Assembly (NCBI GenBank): GCA_963817335.1
Contig: CAWFNX010000004.1
Coordinates: 62,001 to 126,000 of the forward strand
Direction: 5' to 3'
Source: AV40 sp963817335
Lineage (GTDB): Bacteria; Verrucomicrobiota; Verrucomicrobiia; Chthoniobacterales; UBA10450
Length of the DNA: 64,000 nt
This document shows, one piece after another, positions 19,092-26,530 of this stretch (position 1 is its first letter; each line of letters starts with the position of its first letter). A model generated the notes under the pieces. The model did no database searches, was not told the origin of the DNA, and saw only the letters and a program-made list of their open reading frames with translations. The position numbers and the translations under genes were made by a program.

Positions 19092-21428
19092 TCACTGATT
19101 TTTGGGTAAAACCAGCGGAGCAATTGCCTCCCAAGCCCTCTTCCAATCCTGTTTCCGAGCCCACAGTTCGCCTTCCAAAACCCGCGTAGATTTCGGTGCG
19201 CCTGGAAGGTCGCGAATCTGCTGTAGAATGAGCAACGCTTCGTCGATTTTCCCTCGGTCTCGTTGCGCGAGGGCAAGGCCAAACCCAGCAAGGGAATCGT
19301 CCGGATTACTCCGAAATCGCAACCTCAACTCCAGAATAGAATCCGCCGACAGCGCGTTTTCGTTAGCAGGCGGTTTGGGAAGAAACTCAGCCGCGGTCTC
19401 AAATGCCTGGCGGTAATCCTGATAATCCGCGAAAGCTCGGGCCAGTTGGCGCCAGCCGATCTTTTTCCACTCAGGATGTTCCTGAAGAGTTTGCGCGAGG
19501 TCGAGCTTGTCGCCTTTTTCGTACCACGCTGAGAAAAGAGTTTGCAACTCCGTAGGCGTAAAATTCTGGAAGGGTCTTTCTGCTGAAAGTAATTCCTGGA
19601 GCTCAAGTTCAAACTCGGTGCTGTTTGCCGCGCGTAGGAAAATCAACAGGCAACGCTTGTCATTTTCGCCGAGCTTTCGCCAATCGTCGCGCAATGCCGG
19701 ATCGGATTGGATCGAGCCAAAAATGTCTGCATAAAGATTAGGGGCGTTGTCGGGCAATCGCCGCATTCCTTCCGCTAACACGGCAAACGCAAGCTCCGGT
19801 TGGGCCACTTCAAACCAAACTTGACTCTCTCTCAGGTAAAGATCGGACCAATTGGGCAGGAGATAACGTGCAATCGCAAAATCGCGTTCCACCTCCGAAG
19901 TTGACCACGAGCCTGCTTCGCCGACGCCCCGCTTGAAATAAGGTTCCCAGTCCAACGGGGCGATGGTCAAAGCTTTAGATGTAAGCGTCACCACTCTATT
20001 GTAGTCTTCAGCTCCGATTGCGGCGTTGATCTCGGATCTTAATCGATCGACCGTGGCGCTGGTGGGCGGAGTTTTCGCGCCGCAAACCGAAGCGATCCAC
20101 CAACCGCCGATTGCAATCAGAATCGCCCCGGTTAGGCGAAAAATTACCGCCACGGCCTTGGAGCGGCGATATTTATCTGCCGGATGAATCGCGATGCTGG
20201 CAAAAAATAAGGCCGGCCAAAGCGCGCCAAGTCGATGGCCGGAAACGTCGAAGATTCCGTGAATCGCAAAACCGGTTGCGCAAATCATGCCAGCTACACG
20301 CAGGAGACGACTGGTTCCGGGATCAAAGGGCAAACATTGCTTTACCCACCAAACGAAAAGAACCAATCCGAGCAGCAATCCAATCCAGCCGAGATCGACA
20401 CCCGACCAAAGCCAGTCGCTTTCGGGATGGGCGATTTGGCTGACCGCGGCTGAATAGTTTCGGTTGAGCGCGAAAACCGGACGAAAATTGCCTAACCCAA
20501 TGCCGAAAAAGGATGATTTCCAAATCAAATTGAGGGCGTCGCGATAGATCTGGAGCCGGTAGTTTTGCGCAGGCGCAAGAAAGGCGGCGGTTTCCTTTTG
20601 GAATCGAAGGAGAGTGGCGCCGCCGTCGACCAGAAAGAGCGCAATGAGCAGGGCAAGCCCGCCGAAGGCGACTAATGGACGCCGTTGCTCCCGCGTCATC
20701 ATCCACCAAAAAATGTGGACGGCGAGCGCGCCGCCAAAGAAAAGAATGATGCCGGCCCGCGAGCTGTCGATAATTAACGCCCAGCAGACTAACGAGAGGC
20801 TAACGAACCAAAGCCACCAATATCTGCGATTTTCCTGAAAGCGTTCCAATCCGAGCGCGTAAATCATGACGCCGCCCAAGCCGAGGACGTTACTGGTTTG
20901 ATTCCGGTTTGGGAAAAATCCGAATTCGTTTGAGTCGGGCCAAAATGGAATATGCAGCTTGGTGATAAACGCCAGGGTCAAAGCTCCTGCCAAGCCAAGA
21001 AGGCCGATTCCAAAGGCAACGCAGGCCTTTTCACGCAGACTGCGCCTCCATTGAAAAGTGAGCAAATAGTAAGTCCAGCCAAGAACGAGGAGCAAAAAAC
21101 AAGTCCATTGCCAAGTCAGCCAGGGTTGAGGGGACCGGGTCTCGGGGAGGCGGGCGCCCAGGTTCGTAAGGTGCACCCACCAATCCGGGGGAGTGAACCA
21201 GCGCATCGGTAAGAAGGCAGTCAGAGCGATTAAAAGCAGCGCGGCAAACCCAAGGTTCGGGACAAGGCCGAGCGATCGCCTGGGTGGGGCCAGAAGCAGC
21301 AGGAGGCCCACGCCTACAGCGAGGGTCCCCTCCGCCCAGAGCGCGACCGAACCCCCCATTGCCGGGGCCAAAACCGTCAGCGCCATGATGGCGCAAGCGG
21401 TCAAAAATCGGCTTTTGCGAGTGTCCAC
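19092..21428 (-). CDS. O-antigen ligase-like membrane protein with TPR domain
   Basis: 778 residues from GTG 21428. The N-terminal ~430 residues form about a dozen membrane segments with the Wzy_C/O-antigen ligase loop (GIGLGNFRPVFALN and SDWLWSGVDLGWIGL). The C-terminal ~330 residues are soluble and carry tetratricopeptide-like helices (residues ~455-770, ending LEGELWARKQDWKRAWEA). Such proteins polymerise or ligate glycans in the periplasm. With the Wzy-like protein at 3018 the locus has two candidate polymerase/ligase proteins. First gene of the - strand export group. Confidence 0.8.
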   Translation of the reverse strand: MDTRKSRFLTACAIMALTVLAPAMGGSVALWAEGTLAVGVGLLLLLAPPRRSLGLVPNLGFAALLLIALTAFLPMRWFTPPDWWVHLTNLGARLPETRSPQPWLTWQWTCFLLLVLGWTYYLLTFQWRRSLREKACVAFGIGLLGLAGALTLAFITKLHIPFWPDSNEFGFFPNRNQTSNVLGLGGVMIYALGLERFQENRRYWWLWFVSLSLVCWALIIDSSRAGIILFFGGALAVHIFWWMMTREQRRPLVAFGGLALLIALFLVDGGATLLRFQKETAAFLAPAQNYRLQIYRDALNLIWKSSFFGIGLGNFRPVFALNRNYSAAVSQIAHPESDWLWSGVDLGWIGLLLGLVLFVWWVKQCLPFDPGTSRLLRVAGMICATGFAIHGIFDVSGHRLGALWPALFFASIAIHPADKYRRSKAVAVIFRLTGAILIAIGGWWIASVCGAKTPPTSATVDRLRSEINAAIGAEDYNRVVTLTSKALTIAPLDWEPYFKRGVGEAGSWSTSEVERDFAIARYLLPNWSDLYLRESQVWFEVAQPELAFAVLAEGMRRLPDNAPNLYADIFGSIQSDPALRDDWRKLGENDKRCLLIFLRAANSTEFELELQELLSAERPFQNFTPTELQTLFSAWYEKGDKLDLAQTLQEHPEWKKIGWRQLARAFADYQDYRQAFETAAEFLPKPPANENALSADSILELRLRFRSNPDDSLAGFGLALAQRDRGKIDEALLILQQIRDLPGAPKSTRVLEGELWARKQDWKRAWEAIAPLVLPKNQ

Positions 21429-21579
21429 AAATACTTTATGAACCAGAGTGGGCTATTCGACTACAAGGAAGAGGGCTGGGCGCTGTTTAAAGGCCGCTAC
21501 TCTGTGACCTTGGTGCAGAGCCCAGGAAGATCCGAGTAAGAATTACCCCGAAAACGTATAATCAGTGGCAATTTTTGGC

Positions 21580-21609
21580 TTGACGTGACGGGCAACGATC
21601 ACTCATACT
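21580..21609 (+). promoter_or_regulatory. Candidate sigma70-type promoter
   Basis: TTGACG at 21580-21585 and CATACT at 21604-21609 are separated by 18 bases and lie 23 bases before the ATG at 21632. The -35 box is good and the -10 box is weak. It would drive the secreted repeat protein. Confidence 0.35.
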
Positions 21610-21631
21610 CGGGCAGTTTTAATTTCTCCCT

Positions 21632-22498
21632 ATGCGTAAAATTACCGCTTCTCTGTTCTTGATTGCAGTGCTTGTCACCGCCGTTTCGCCGCTAATGGCC
21701 TATAACGTTTTTAATTTGGACGGCAGTATCAACGTTGGCAGTGACTCTCTCTTCACTGTCCTGACCAAAGGCGACTTTAACAACCTCAACAACCAGTTCA
21801 CGGGCCCATCGATCATCACTGGTAATGTCGGTATCGGCGGTCATGGAAACTTTTCCATGTCGGACGGAACAGTGAATGGCGACATCTACATGAACAGTTT
21901 CGGGACCCTCACGCTTAGCGGTCCCGCAAAAATTACTGGGCACAAACGCGGGCACAGAACGGACCAAGGTGAAGATGGAACGGATCAAACCAGCACGTTA
22001 GCAAATGCGCTATCAGATTCGGTGAGCCTTTCCGCGGCGGCAGCCGCCCTGGCCCCTACGTCAAATTATGCAGTGACGAAGGGTTCGTTCACGCAGGGCC
22101 AATCGATCAATATAAGCAACCCGTCGAATAATATTACGATCGATGGCATAATGAATAATCCGTTTAACAAGCCGATCGTCCTTAGCATAAACGCCGTTAA
22201 CCTGAGTAACGGGAGTTTAACTCTGAACGGGAGCGCGAATACCACTTTCGTTCTCAACATCACCGGGGCGTTCACCATCAATAATTCGAACATATTCGCC
22301 ACTGGTGGTCTGTTGGCTTCGCACATTCTTTTCAACCTCCTGGGTACTGCTGCTTTCAACATGCAGCAGGGAACTACGGCGACTGGGACTTTCATGGCCC
22401 TTAACCGCAACGTCGATTTGAGTGGCGGTAAGATTTTCGGCCGGCTCGTTACCAACCAACTGACCATTACCAGCGGCGGTCAGGTGATTAGCCAGTAA
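21632..22498 (+). CDS. Secreted DUF3494-like (ice-binding/adhesive) protein
   Basis: 288 residues. Signal peptide MRKITASLFLIAVLVTAVSP. The rest is rich in Asn, Ser, Thr and Gly in short beta repeats. Landmarks such as TGNVGIGGHGNFSMSDGTVN, VLNITGAFTINNSNIFATGG, SHILFNLLGTAAF and TGTFMALNRNVDLSGGKIFG match the beta-helix of ice-binding (DUF3494) or related choice-of-anchor domains. Function is extracellular: ice or surface binding is possible, but in soil Verrucomicrobiota general adhesion is just as likely. No CTERM anchor is present. A candidate promoter precedes it. A degraded second copy of its C-terminus follows. Confidence 0.6.
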   Translation: MRKITASLFLIAVLVTAVSPLMAYNVFNLDGSINVGSDSLFTVLTKGDFNNLNNQFTGPSIITGNVGIGGHGNFSMSDGTVNGDIYMNSFGTLTLSGPAKITGHKRGHRTDQGEDGTDQTSTLANALSDSVSLSAAAAALAPTSNYAVTKGSFTQGQSINISNPSNNITIDGIMNNPFNKPIVLSINAVNLSNGSLTLNGSANTTFVLNITGAFTINNSNIFATGGLLASHILFNLLGTAAFNMQQGTTATGTFMALNRNVDLSGGKIFGRLVTNQLTITSGGQVISQ

Positions 22499-22590
22499 TC
22501 GCAGCGCGTACACGGCGGTGGGACCCGTTGGGCGGCTAATCGGAAACTCCATTACGCTCTCTGGCGGCGGGCAAACCATTAGCATTTAAT
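22499..22590 (+). pseudogene. Remnant resembling the C-terminus of the preceding protein
   Basis: In another frame the bases after the stop read VGPVGRLIGNSITLSGGGQ then TISI and a TAA at about 22588. This resembles the preceding C-terminus (GRLVTNQLTITSGGQVISQ) in spacing and in the GGQ-IS ending. It may be the leftover end of a related gene, like the duplicated tail at 13033. The match is short and so weakly supported. Confidence 0.35.
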
Positions 22591-22699
22591 CCCAGCGTGC
22601 GGGTAACTGGGAGTCGGTAATTGGCGCCGCTTCGTCGTCACGGCCGACTCAGACCCTGCCATCACGAAAAACGCGCTGGCCATCTCTTCGGACAGCAAC

Positions 22700-23164
22700 T
22701 TACTGAGGTTTGCCGTGCGGGGTTGCTTTTGGCAACCGTCTCGCGGCGCGGTGGGCGGACGGGGCAGCCGTCGCCTTGGGGCTCGATGATGGCGTAGCTG
22801 CAGGATGGGGTGTGGGAGCAGGCGTAGGCAACGATGGTGAAGGAACAGCAGGCACCGTGTATTGCACCTGGTTGGAATATCCACTTTCCAAGCCATCACT
22901 ATTATAAGCGGTGACCGCAAAAAAATATGTCTGGCCCGTAGTCAAATTTGAAACCAATGCCATCGTGGTGTTTCCCACGGAAATTTTTTGGCTATAGTTT
23001 TCGCTGACCGTGCCCGAATAAAGGAAGTAGCCCGCGATATTTCCAAGGCTTGGATCCCACGCCAAAGTCACATTTTGGGGCCTGGCCACGGGGGTCATCC
23101 AAAACAACGCTCCAGCTGTGATCAGGGCGCGCCACCAAAGTTTTCTGGCAATCATTCGTCGCAC
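22700..23164 (-). CDS. Secreted fibronectin type III domain protein
   Basis: 154 residues. N-terminal signal (ALITAGALFWMTPVARPQ). Then one fibronectin type III-like domain: NVTLAWDPSLGNIAGYFLYS, LVSNLTTGQTYFFAVTAYNS and GLESGYSNQVQYTVP. The tail is Pro/Thr/Ser/Ala-rich with a basic end (residues ~110-154), probably a wall or surface linker. GTG 23164 is followed by an in-frame ATG at 23155. The same fold recurs at 24865. Function is unknown; single FN3 modules of this type are common in Verrucomicrobiota exoproteins. Confidence 0.7.
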   Translation of the reverse strand: MRRMIARKLWWRALITAGALFWMTPVARPQNVTLAWDPSLGNIAGYFLYSGTVSENYSQKISVGNTTMALVSNLTTGQTYFFAVTAYNSDGLESGYSNQVQYTVPAVPSPSLPTPAPTPHPAATPSSSPKATAAPSAHRAARRLPKATPHGKPQ

Positions 23165-23452
23165 AGGAACGAGGTCAATTTGGAAACGTAAGACTTTCTA
23201 GGTTGGGCGAGGGTAAGCGTCGAGCCTTTTATTCATTAATCAGAAAAAAGTTTCGTTGTTTTACGCCGGCCAGGGAAAAGCCATGGTTACGGGTGAGCGC
23301 CCCGTAGCCGATAAAACGGTGGAGGAAAGCGTTGCGGGTTTATTAAGAATTGGGGCGTTTGACAGGGGTATTTCAAAAAGCGGTTGTTTTGTAATTGACC
23401 AGACACCGCCGGTTTAGGACGCTAGGTGGTCGGCGATAAATCCCAATTGCTT
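23165..23452. other. Gene-free stretch with a TACGGG/CCCGTA hairpin
   Basis: No gene is seen. TACGGG (23288-23293) can pair with CCCGTA (23301-23306) around a 7-base loop. It is one of several such hairpins in the window. Confidence 0.4.
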
Positions 23453-23629
23453 ATGAAACTTAACGCTCCGCACACCTTGATGTTTCTGCTTTCCCTTATT
23501 GTGACTGGTTTAGCGGTGATTAACCATTACAAGAGCCTTCCATTTGTTAACGCCCATCCATTCGGTTTCTTCGTAGTCGGCTACGCCCTATTGGTCCTGG
23601 CTTGTCTGATCCCCCGAGCGAGAGCCTAA
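23453..23629 (+). CDS. Small membrane protein
   Basis: 58 residues from ATG 23453 (an in-frame GTG at 23426 is less likely). It has two hydrophobic helices (HTLMFLLSLIVTGLAVINHY and FGFFVVGYALLVLACLI) joined by a short polar turn, and a basic C-terminus (PRARA). It fits a two-TM small protein. I do not recognise the family and no neighbour suggests a role. Confidence 0.45.
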   Translation: MKLNAPHTLMFLLSLIVTGLAVINHYKSLPFVNAHPFGFFVVGYALLVLACLIPRARA

Positions 23630-23917
23630 ATTCCGAGGTCCATTACACTTCCGCTACGCGGTCGTCTCCGACCGATTTCAGACGAAAATCGAGGGCACAG
23701 ATCGTCGAGCTTACAGGGCTCGGGGGTCTCCCGGATTTGCGGCAAACCTTAACTACCGCAGCGGCAATTCGACACATGCAAACCTCCGGCCAGTTTGCGG
23801 GTGAGCGAAGTTTCAAATTTCCACTTAGTACCGATCCCGCTTTTGTGCCGATTGTCTCGCTGCGGTATGTTAGCAGGGGCTGGCGTCCTAATTGCTTCGG
23901 AGTATCAAATTCCTCAC

Positions 23918-24448
23918 ATGAGAAGAGAGCTACTGTGGATAGCGGCGGCTACCTTTGCGGTTGCAATTTGCGCTCAGGCGAACGATCTCCCGACCAAGGT
24001 GAGTTTCGACCGTTACCAGGGAATGCTCGAGCATTCGCCTTTCGCAGTCGCCAGTGCGATTGCTGCTCCGGCTGCGACCGCCAATTTTGCCAAGGATCTC
24101 TATGTTGCCAATGCGGCGAAATCTCCCGATGGGCACATGATCACAATCGCTTCGACCAGCGATAAAGATTTTAAAGAATACTTGACCACCAAAGCGCCGA
24201 TGGACGGTTACTCAATCGTGCGCATCGAGTGGTCGCACAAAGTGGGAAAGACCAAAGTAACCATTAGTAAGGACGGTCAATTGGCCACGCTCACTTTTAA
24301 TCAGATGGTGCGGGTGCAACCGCTGGCGGTGCCACCACAATCCGGTTTTCAGAGGACGATCGCCGCTCCAACGCCAATGCCGAATGTCCGCGGCGTGATT
24401 CAACGAAACGGGCAAGGCCAAACCCTGACACCTCCGGCAAAAGAGTAG
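23918..24448 (+). CDS. Secreted/periplasmic protein of unknown function
   Basis: 176 residues when started at ATG 23918, which begins a clear signal peptide (RRELLWIAAATFAVAICAQA). Upstream in-frame sequence is not protein-like. The mature part has a conserved-looking core (GMLEHSPFAVASAIAA, FAKDLYVANAAKSPDGHMIT, TSDKDFKEYLTT, YSIVRIEWSHKVGKTKVTIS) and a Pro/Gln-rich tail. Proteins with this pattern occur in Verrucomicrobiota as hypotheticals. No enzyme motif is visible. It stands alone on the + strand. Confidence 0.65.
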   Translation: MRRELLWIAAATFAVAICAQANDLPTKVSFDRYQGMLEHSPFAVASAIAAPAATANFAKDLYVANAAKSPDGHMITIASTSDKDFKEYLTTKAPMDGYSIVRIEWSHKVGKTKVTISKDGQLATLTFNQMVRVQPLAVPPQSGFQRTIAAPTPMPNVRGVIQRNGQGQTLTPPAKE

Positions 24449-24507
24449 AGCGTTCGTTTACAAGGGGGATCAAAATCTAACTTGCGCGGCGCAAGGCGAG
24501 CTATAAA

Positions 24508-24720
24508 TCAAACGCGAGTCGAGCGCTGTTTATCAAAAACCGCGCACTGCCCGCGGCAATAGAAGCGCAAGCGAAACCCCTTTTCTTCGGCGAAGGATCG
24601 AATCTGCGCTTCTCGATGGCTCTCGGTCACTGGCCAAAGCCGGATCAATTGCTCTTCGAAGACCGGACAATACGTTGCCGACCGAAGCTCGGTCAAAATG
24701 TATTCAGCAAGTGCCTGCAC
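24508..24720 (-). CDS. Small conserved-looking protein
   Basis: 70 residues from GTG 24720. The sequence (YILTELRSATYCPVFEEQLI, RLWP, HREAQIRSFAEEKGFRLRFY, GQCAVFDK) has the amphipathic helix plus beta-strand make-up of a small folded domain and keeps coding character to the end. I believe related small proteins occur in Verrucomicrobiota but cannot name a family. Function unknown. Confidence 0.5.
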   Translation of the reverse strand: MQALAEYILTELRSATYCPVFEEQLIRLWPVTESHREAQIRSFAEEKGFRLRFYCRGQCAVFDKQRSTRV

Positions 24721-24864
24721 GGTTCCCTGATTGTCCTACCAGGTGCACTTTTTTGTAAGGATAAAATATCCTTTGGTTGAAGGCTGATTCTGGACGTGCA
24801 CCATCGGTAGTTCAGAGCGTTGGCCGGCCTTCTTTTTGAGCTTTTCAAGTGCTAGAATCGCCTC

Positions 24865-25173
24865 ATGTCATGCTTCGGGTTCTTGTTTCTATCTGGCCTT
24901 TTGCTCTTTGGTCACAAGACTGCCAGCGTCACTCTGGCTTGGGATCCCGTGCGCGATAAGGGGATAGTCCGATACCGTATTTACTATGCGGACATGACAG
25001 GGCACAAAGCGGCAAAAGCGAAATCGCTCGACGTCGGGCTAACAACTCGCACCGTGGTCCCGAACCTCGTCGTAGGCCACACCTACTATTTCGCTATCAC
25101 CGCCGTTAATTCGACCGGCCGAGAGAGTCCACCGTCCAATCTTGTGAAATACGTTGTTGTTTCGCAGAAATAA
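24865..25173 (+). CDS. Small secreted fibronectin type III protein
   Basis: 102 residues. Signal peptide (MSCFGFLFLSGLLLFGHKTA) followed directly by one FN3 domain: SVTLAWDPVRDKGIVRYRIY, VVPNLVVGHTYYFAITAVNS and SPPSNLVKYVV. It is a stripped-down relative of the protein at 22700-23164 without the Pro-rich tail. No partner is apparent. Confidence 0.7.
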   Translation: MSCFGFLFLSGLLLFGHKTASVTLAWDPVRDKGIVRYRIYYADMTGHKAAKAKSLDVGLTTRTVVPNLVVGHTYYFAITAVNSTGRESPPSNLVKYVVVSQK

Positions 25174-25194
25174 CGCTCAAACGCTTTGTCGATG

Positions 25195-25213
25195 TGTAGG
25201 GCAATGCCCTACA
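25195..25213. repeat. Perfect 9-bp inverted repeat
   Basis: TGTAGGGCA and TGCCCTACA are separated by one base, 22 bases after the stop of the FN3 gene. It could be a weak terminator stem or a protein-binding palindrome. No T-run follows. Confidence 0.4.
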
Positions 25214-25389
25214 TTAGTAATATCTGGATTTTCTGGCGAGAGTCTGCTTACACTGGTGCTCGGCCGGGCCGGACAGGTCGATAAATATGATAATTAGATT
25301 TTTGCCGAAGGAACTCGGTGGGGTAGTTCCAAACAATTCTCACGTAGTTTACGTTATGAACCGCAATTCCACCACCTCCCGGTAGTGTT

Positions 25390-26160
25390 ATGCTCCGTAT
25401 GCGCCGGTCCATTTTTATCATCTTCTTGCTGACCCTCCTGGCAGGCCGGGGCTTTGCGACGAATATCGAAATTAATTTGGGACCTCCGGCGATTTACACT
25501 GACGCTAATCTCGGCCCGATTTCGTTTTCTGATCTGAACGGCACACTCGTGAACGGTTCTTCGCTATCGATCGATTTCTCATTCAGTGGCAATGAGTTCG
25601 TCAGTTTGTTTTCGAATACCACCCCGTTTTTCGAGGTCGGAGTTACTTTAAAGACAAATGCGGGAACTTCTCCCGGGTTCGTCAGTGATCCCAGCGGTTA
25701 TTTAATCGATCAAAACGGTAATGCCATTCCCAATGGCGGGGTCACAGGAAGATCAGAAGGTAGTGATGGCAGTACGGTTGTCGGTTTATTTCCACTGCTC
25801 CTCGATAGTGGTGGTACGCCGAATCCTGCGCTGACGTTTCCGCTGGATTTTTACGGGGTGCATTTCTCCTTCACTTTGCCAAATGACCCATCTGTCACGG
25901 TTGTTGGCGCTGATTTCACACTGTTTGGTCGCGGCCCCAGTTCTGAATTCGCAGTCGGACCCCTCGTGCCCGATAGTGGCAGTGCGTTCCTCTTATTTTC
26001 CATTGCTATCGGCGTGTTATTGGCCGTGCGCACCCTTGTCTCGGTCCGCGATGTGAAGCGACTGAGGTACGGGAACGGGATCCGTTGTTGCCTCGCGGGT
26101 TATGCGGGGAAGCAACCCGTACCTAACGACAAAAACAATTCGACTCTGAACTGTCGCTGA
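25390..26160 (+). CDS. VPDSG-CTERM sorting-signal protein
   Basis: 256 residues with a signal peptide (IFIIFLLTLLAGRGFA) and a beta-rich middle. Near the C-terminus stands VPDSGSAFLLFSIAIGVLLA followed by basic residues. That is the VPDSG-CTERM signal, the Verrucomicrobiota counterpart of PEP-CTERM, recognised by an exosortase that cuts and anchors or exports the protein. No exosortase gene is in the window. Unusually, about 35 further residues follow the basic anchor (from RLRYGNGIRCC); they are encoded by an AGGTACGGG/CCCGTACCT palindromic element. The native stop probably lay near 26065 and was lost to an inserted repeat. Confidence 0.8.
   Translation: MLRMRRSIFIIFLLTLLAGRGFATNIEINLGPPAIYTDANLGPISFSDLNGTLVNGSSLSIDFSFSGNEFVSLFSNTTPFFEVGVTLKTNAGTSPGFVSDPSGYLIDQNGNAIPNGGVTGRSEGSDGSTVVGLFPLLLDSGGTPNPALTFPLDFYGVHFSFTLPNDPSVTVVGADFTLFGRGPSSEFAVGPLVPDSGSAFLLFSIAIGVLLAVRTLVSVRDVKRLRYGNGIRCCLAGYAGKQPVPNDKNNSTLNCR
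26065..26124. repeat. Palindromic element AGGTACGGG...CCCGTACCT inside a gene end
   Basis: A perfect 9-base inverted repeat (26065-26073 and 26116-26124) with a 42-base centre lies inside the last codons of the VPDSG-CTERM gene. Its arms belong to the TACGGG/CCCGTA family also seen at 23288, 42980 and 44737. Confidence 0.55.
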
Positions 26161-26530
26161 GAGGACGGCCATCTTGGTCGATCGCCTCATTCGCAATGAT
26201 GCCTAACGAATTACGCTTATTCTTTCTCACGCGCTCTTGAGTGCTCCGCATAGGGAAATCGGCAAGTGCCTTTCGTCTCACGTTGTCTGAAATGCACTCA
26301 AACTGGGAGATACTCTTTTATTCGTCGGAAGCGATCCCACCCGCTCATACGGGGGAAAATCAGCAGTCCGAGCACGATCTCACCCGTTCCCAAACGTGCT
26401 CAAAATAGGCGTCAGTGGACAGAATCGGGTGAACAAAGGTGGCAAACGCGCTTCCGGGCATCGAACCGATATGCACCTTGTCTCACGAGCGCAAAAAAGG
26501 TAAAAGATTCAGCTACCAAGGCCATGGCGT
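26161..26530. promoter_or_regulatory. Leader region of the TIR-PLD-SLOG-patatin operon
   Basis: 370 bases without a convincing gene. It must contain the promoter of the operon starting at 26531. I see no strong -35/-10 pair and no clear Shine-Dalgarno before ATG 26531. CACCCG near 26382 and CGGGTG near 26427 could pair as a weak inverted repeat. Confidence 0.3.

Noticed and set aside
23270..23310. A cyclic-di-GMP (GEMM) riboswitch upstream of the small membrane protein.
   Set aside because: Only a short TACGGG/CCCGTA hairpin is present; the conserved GEMM core and tetraloop-receptor segments are not seen.
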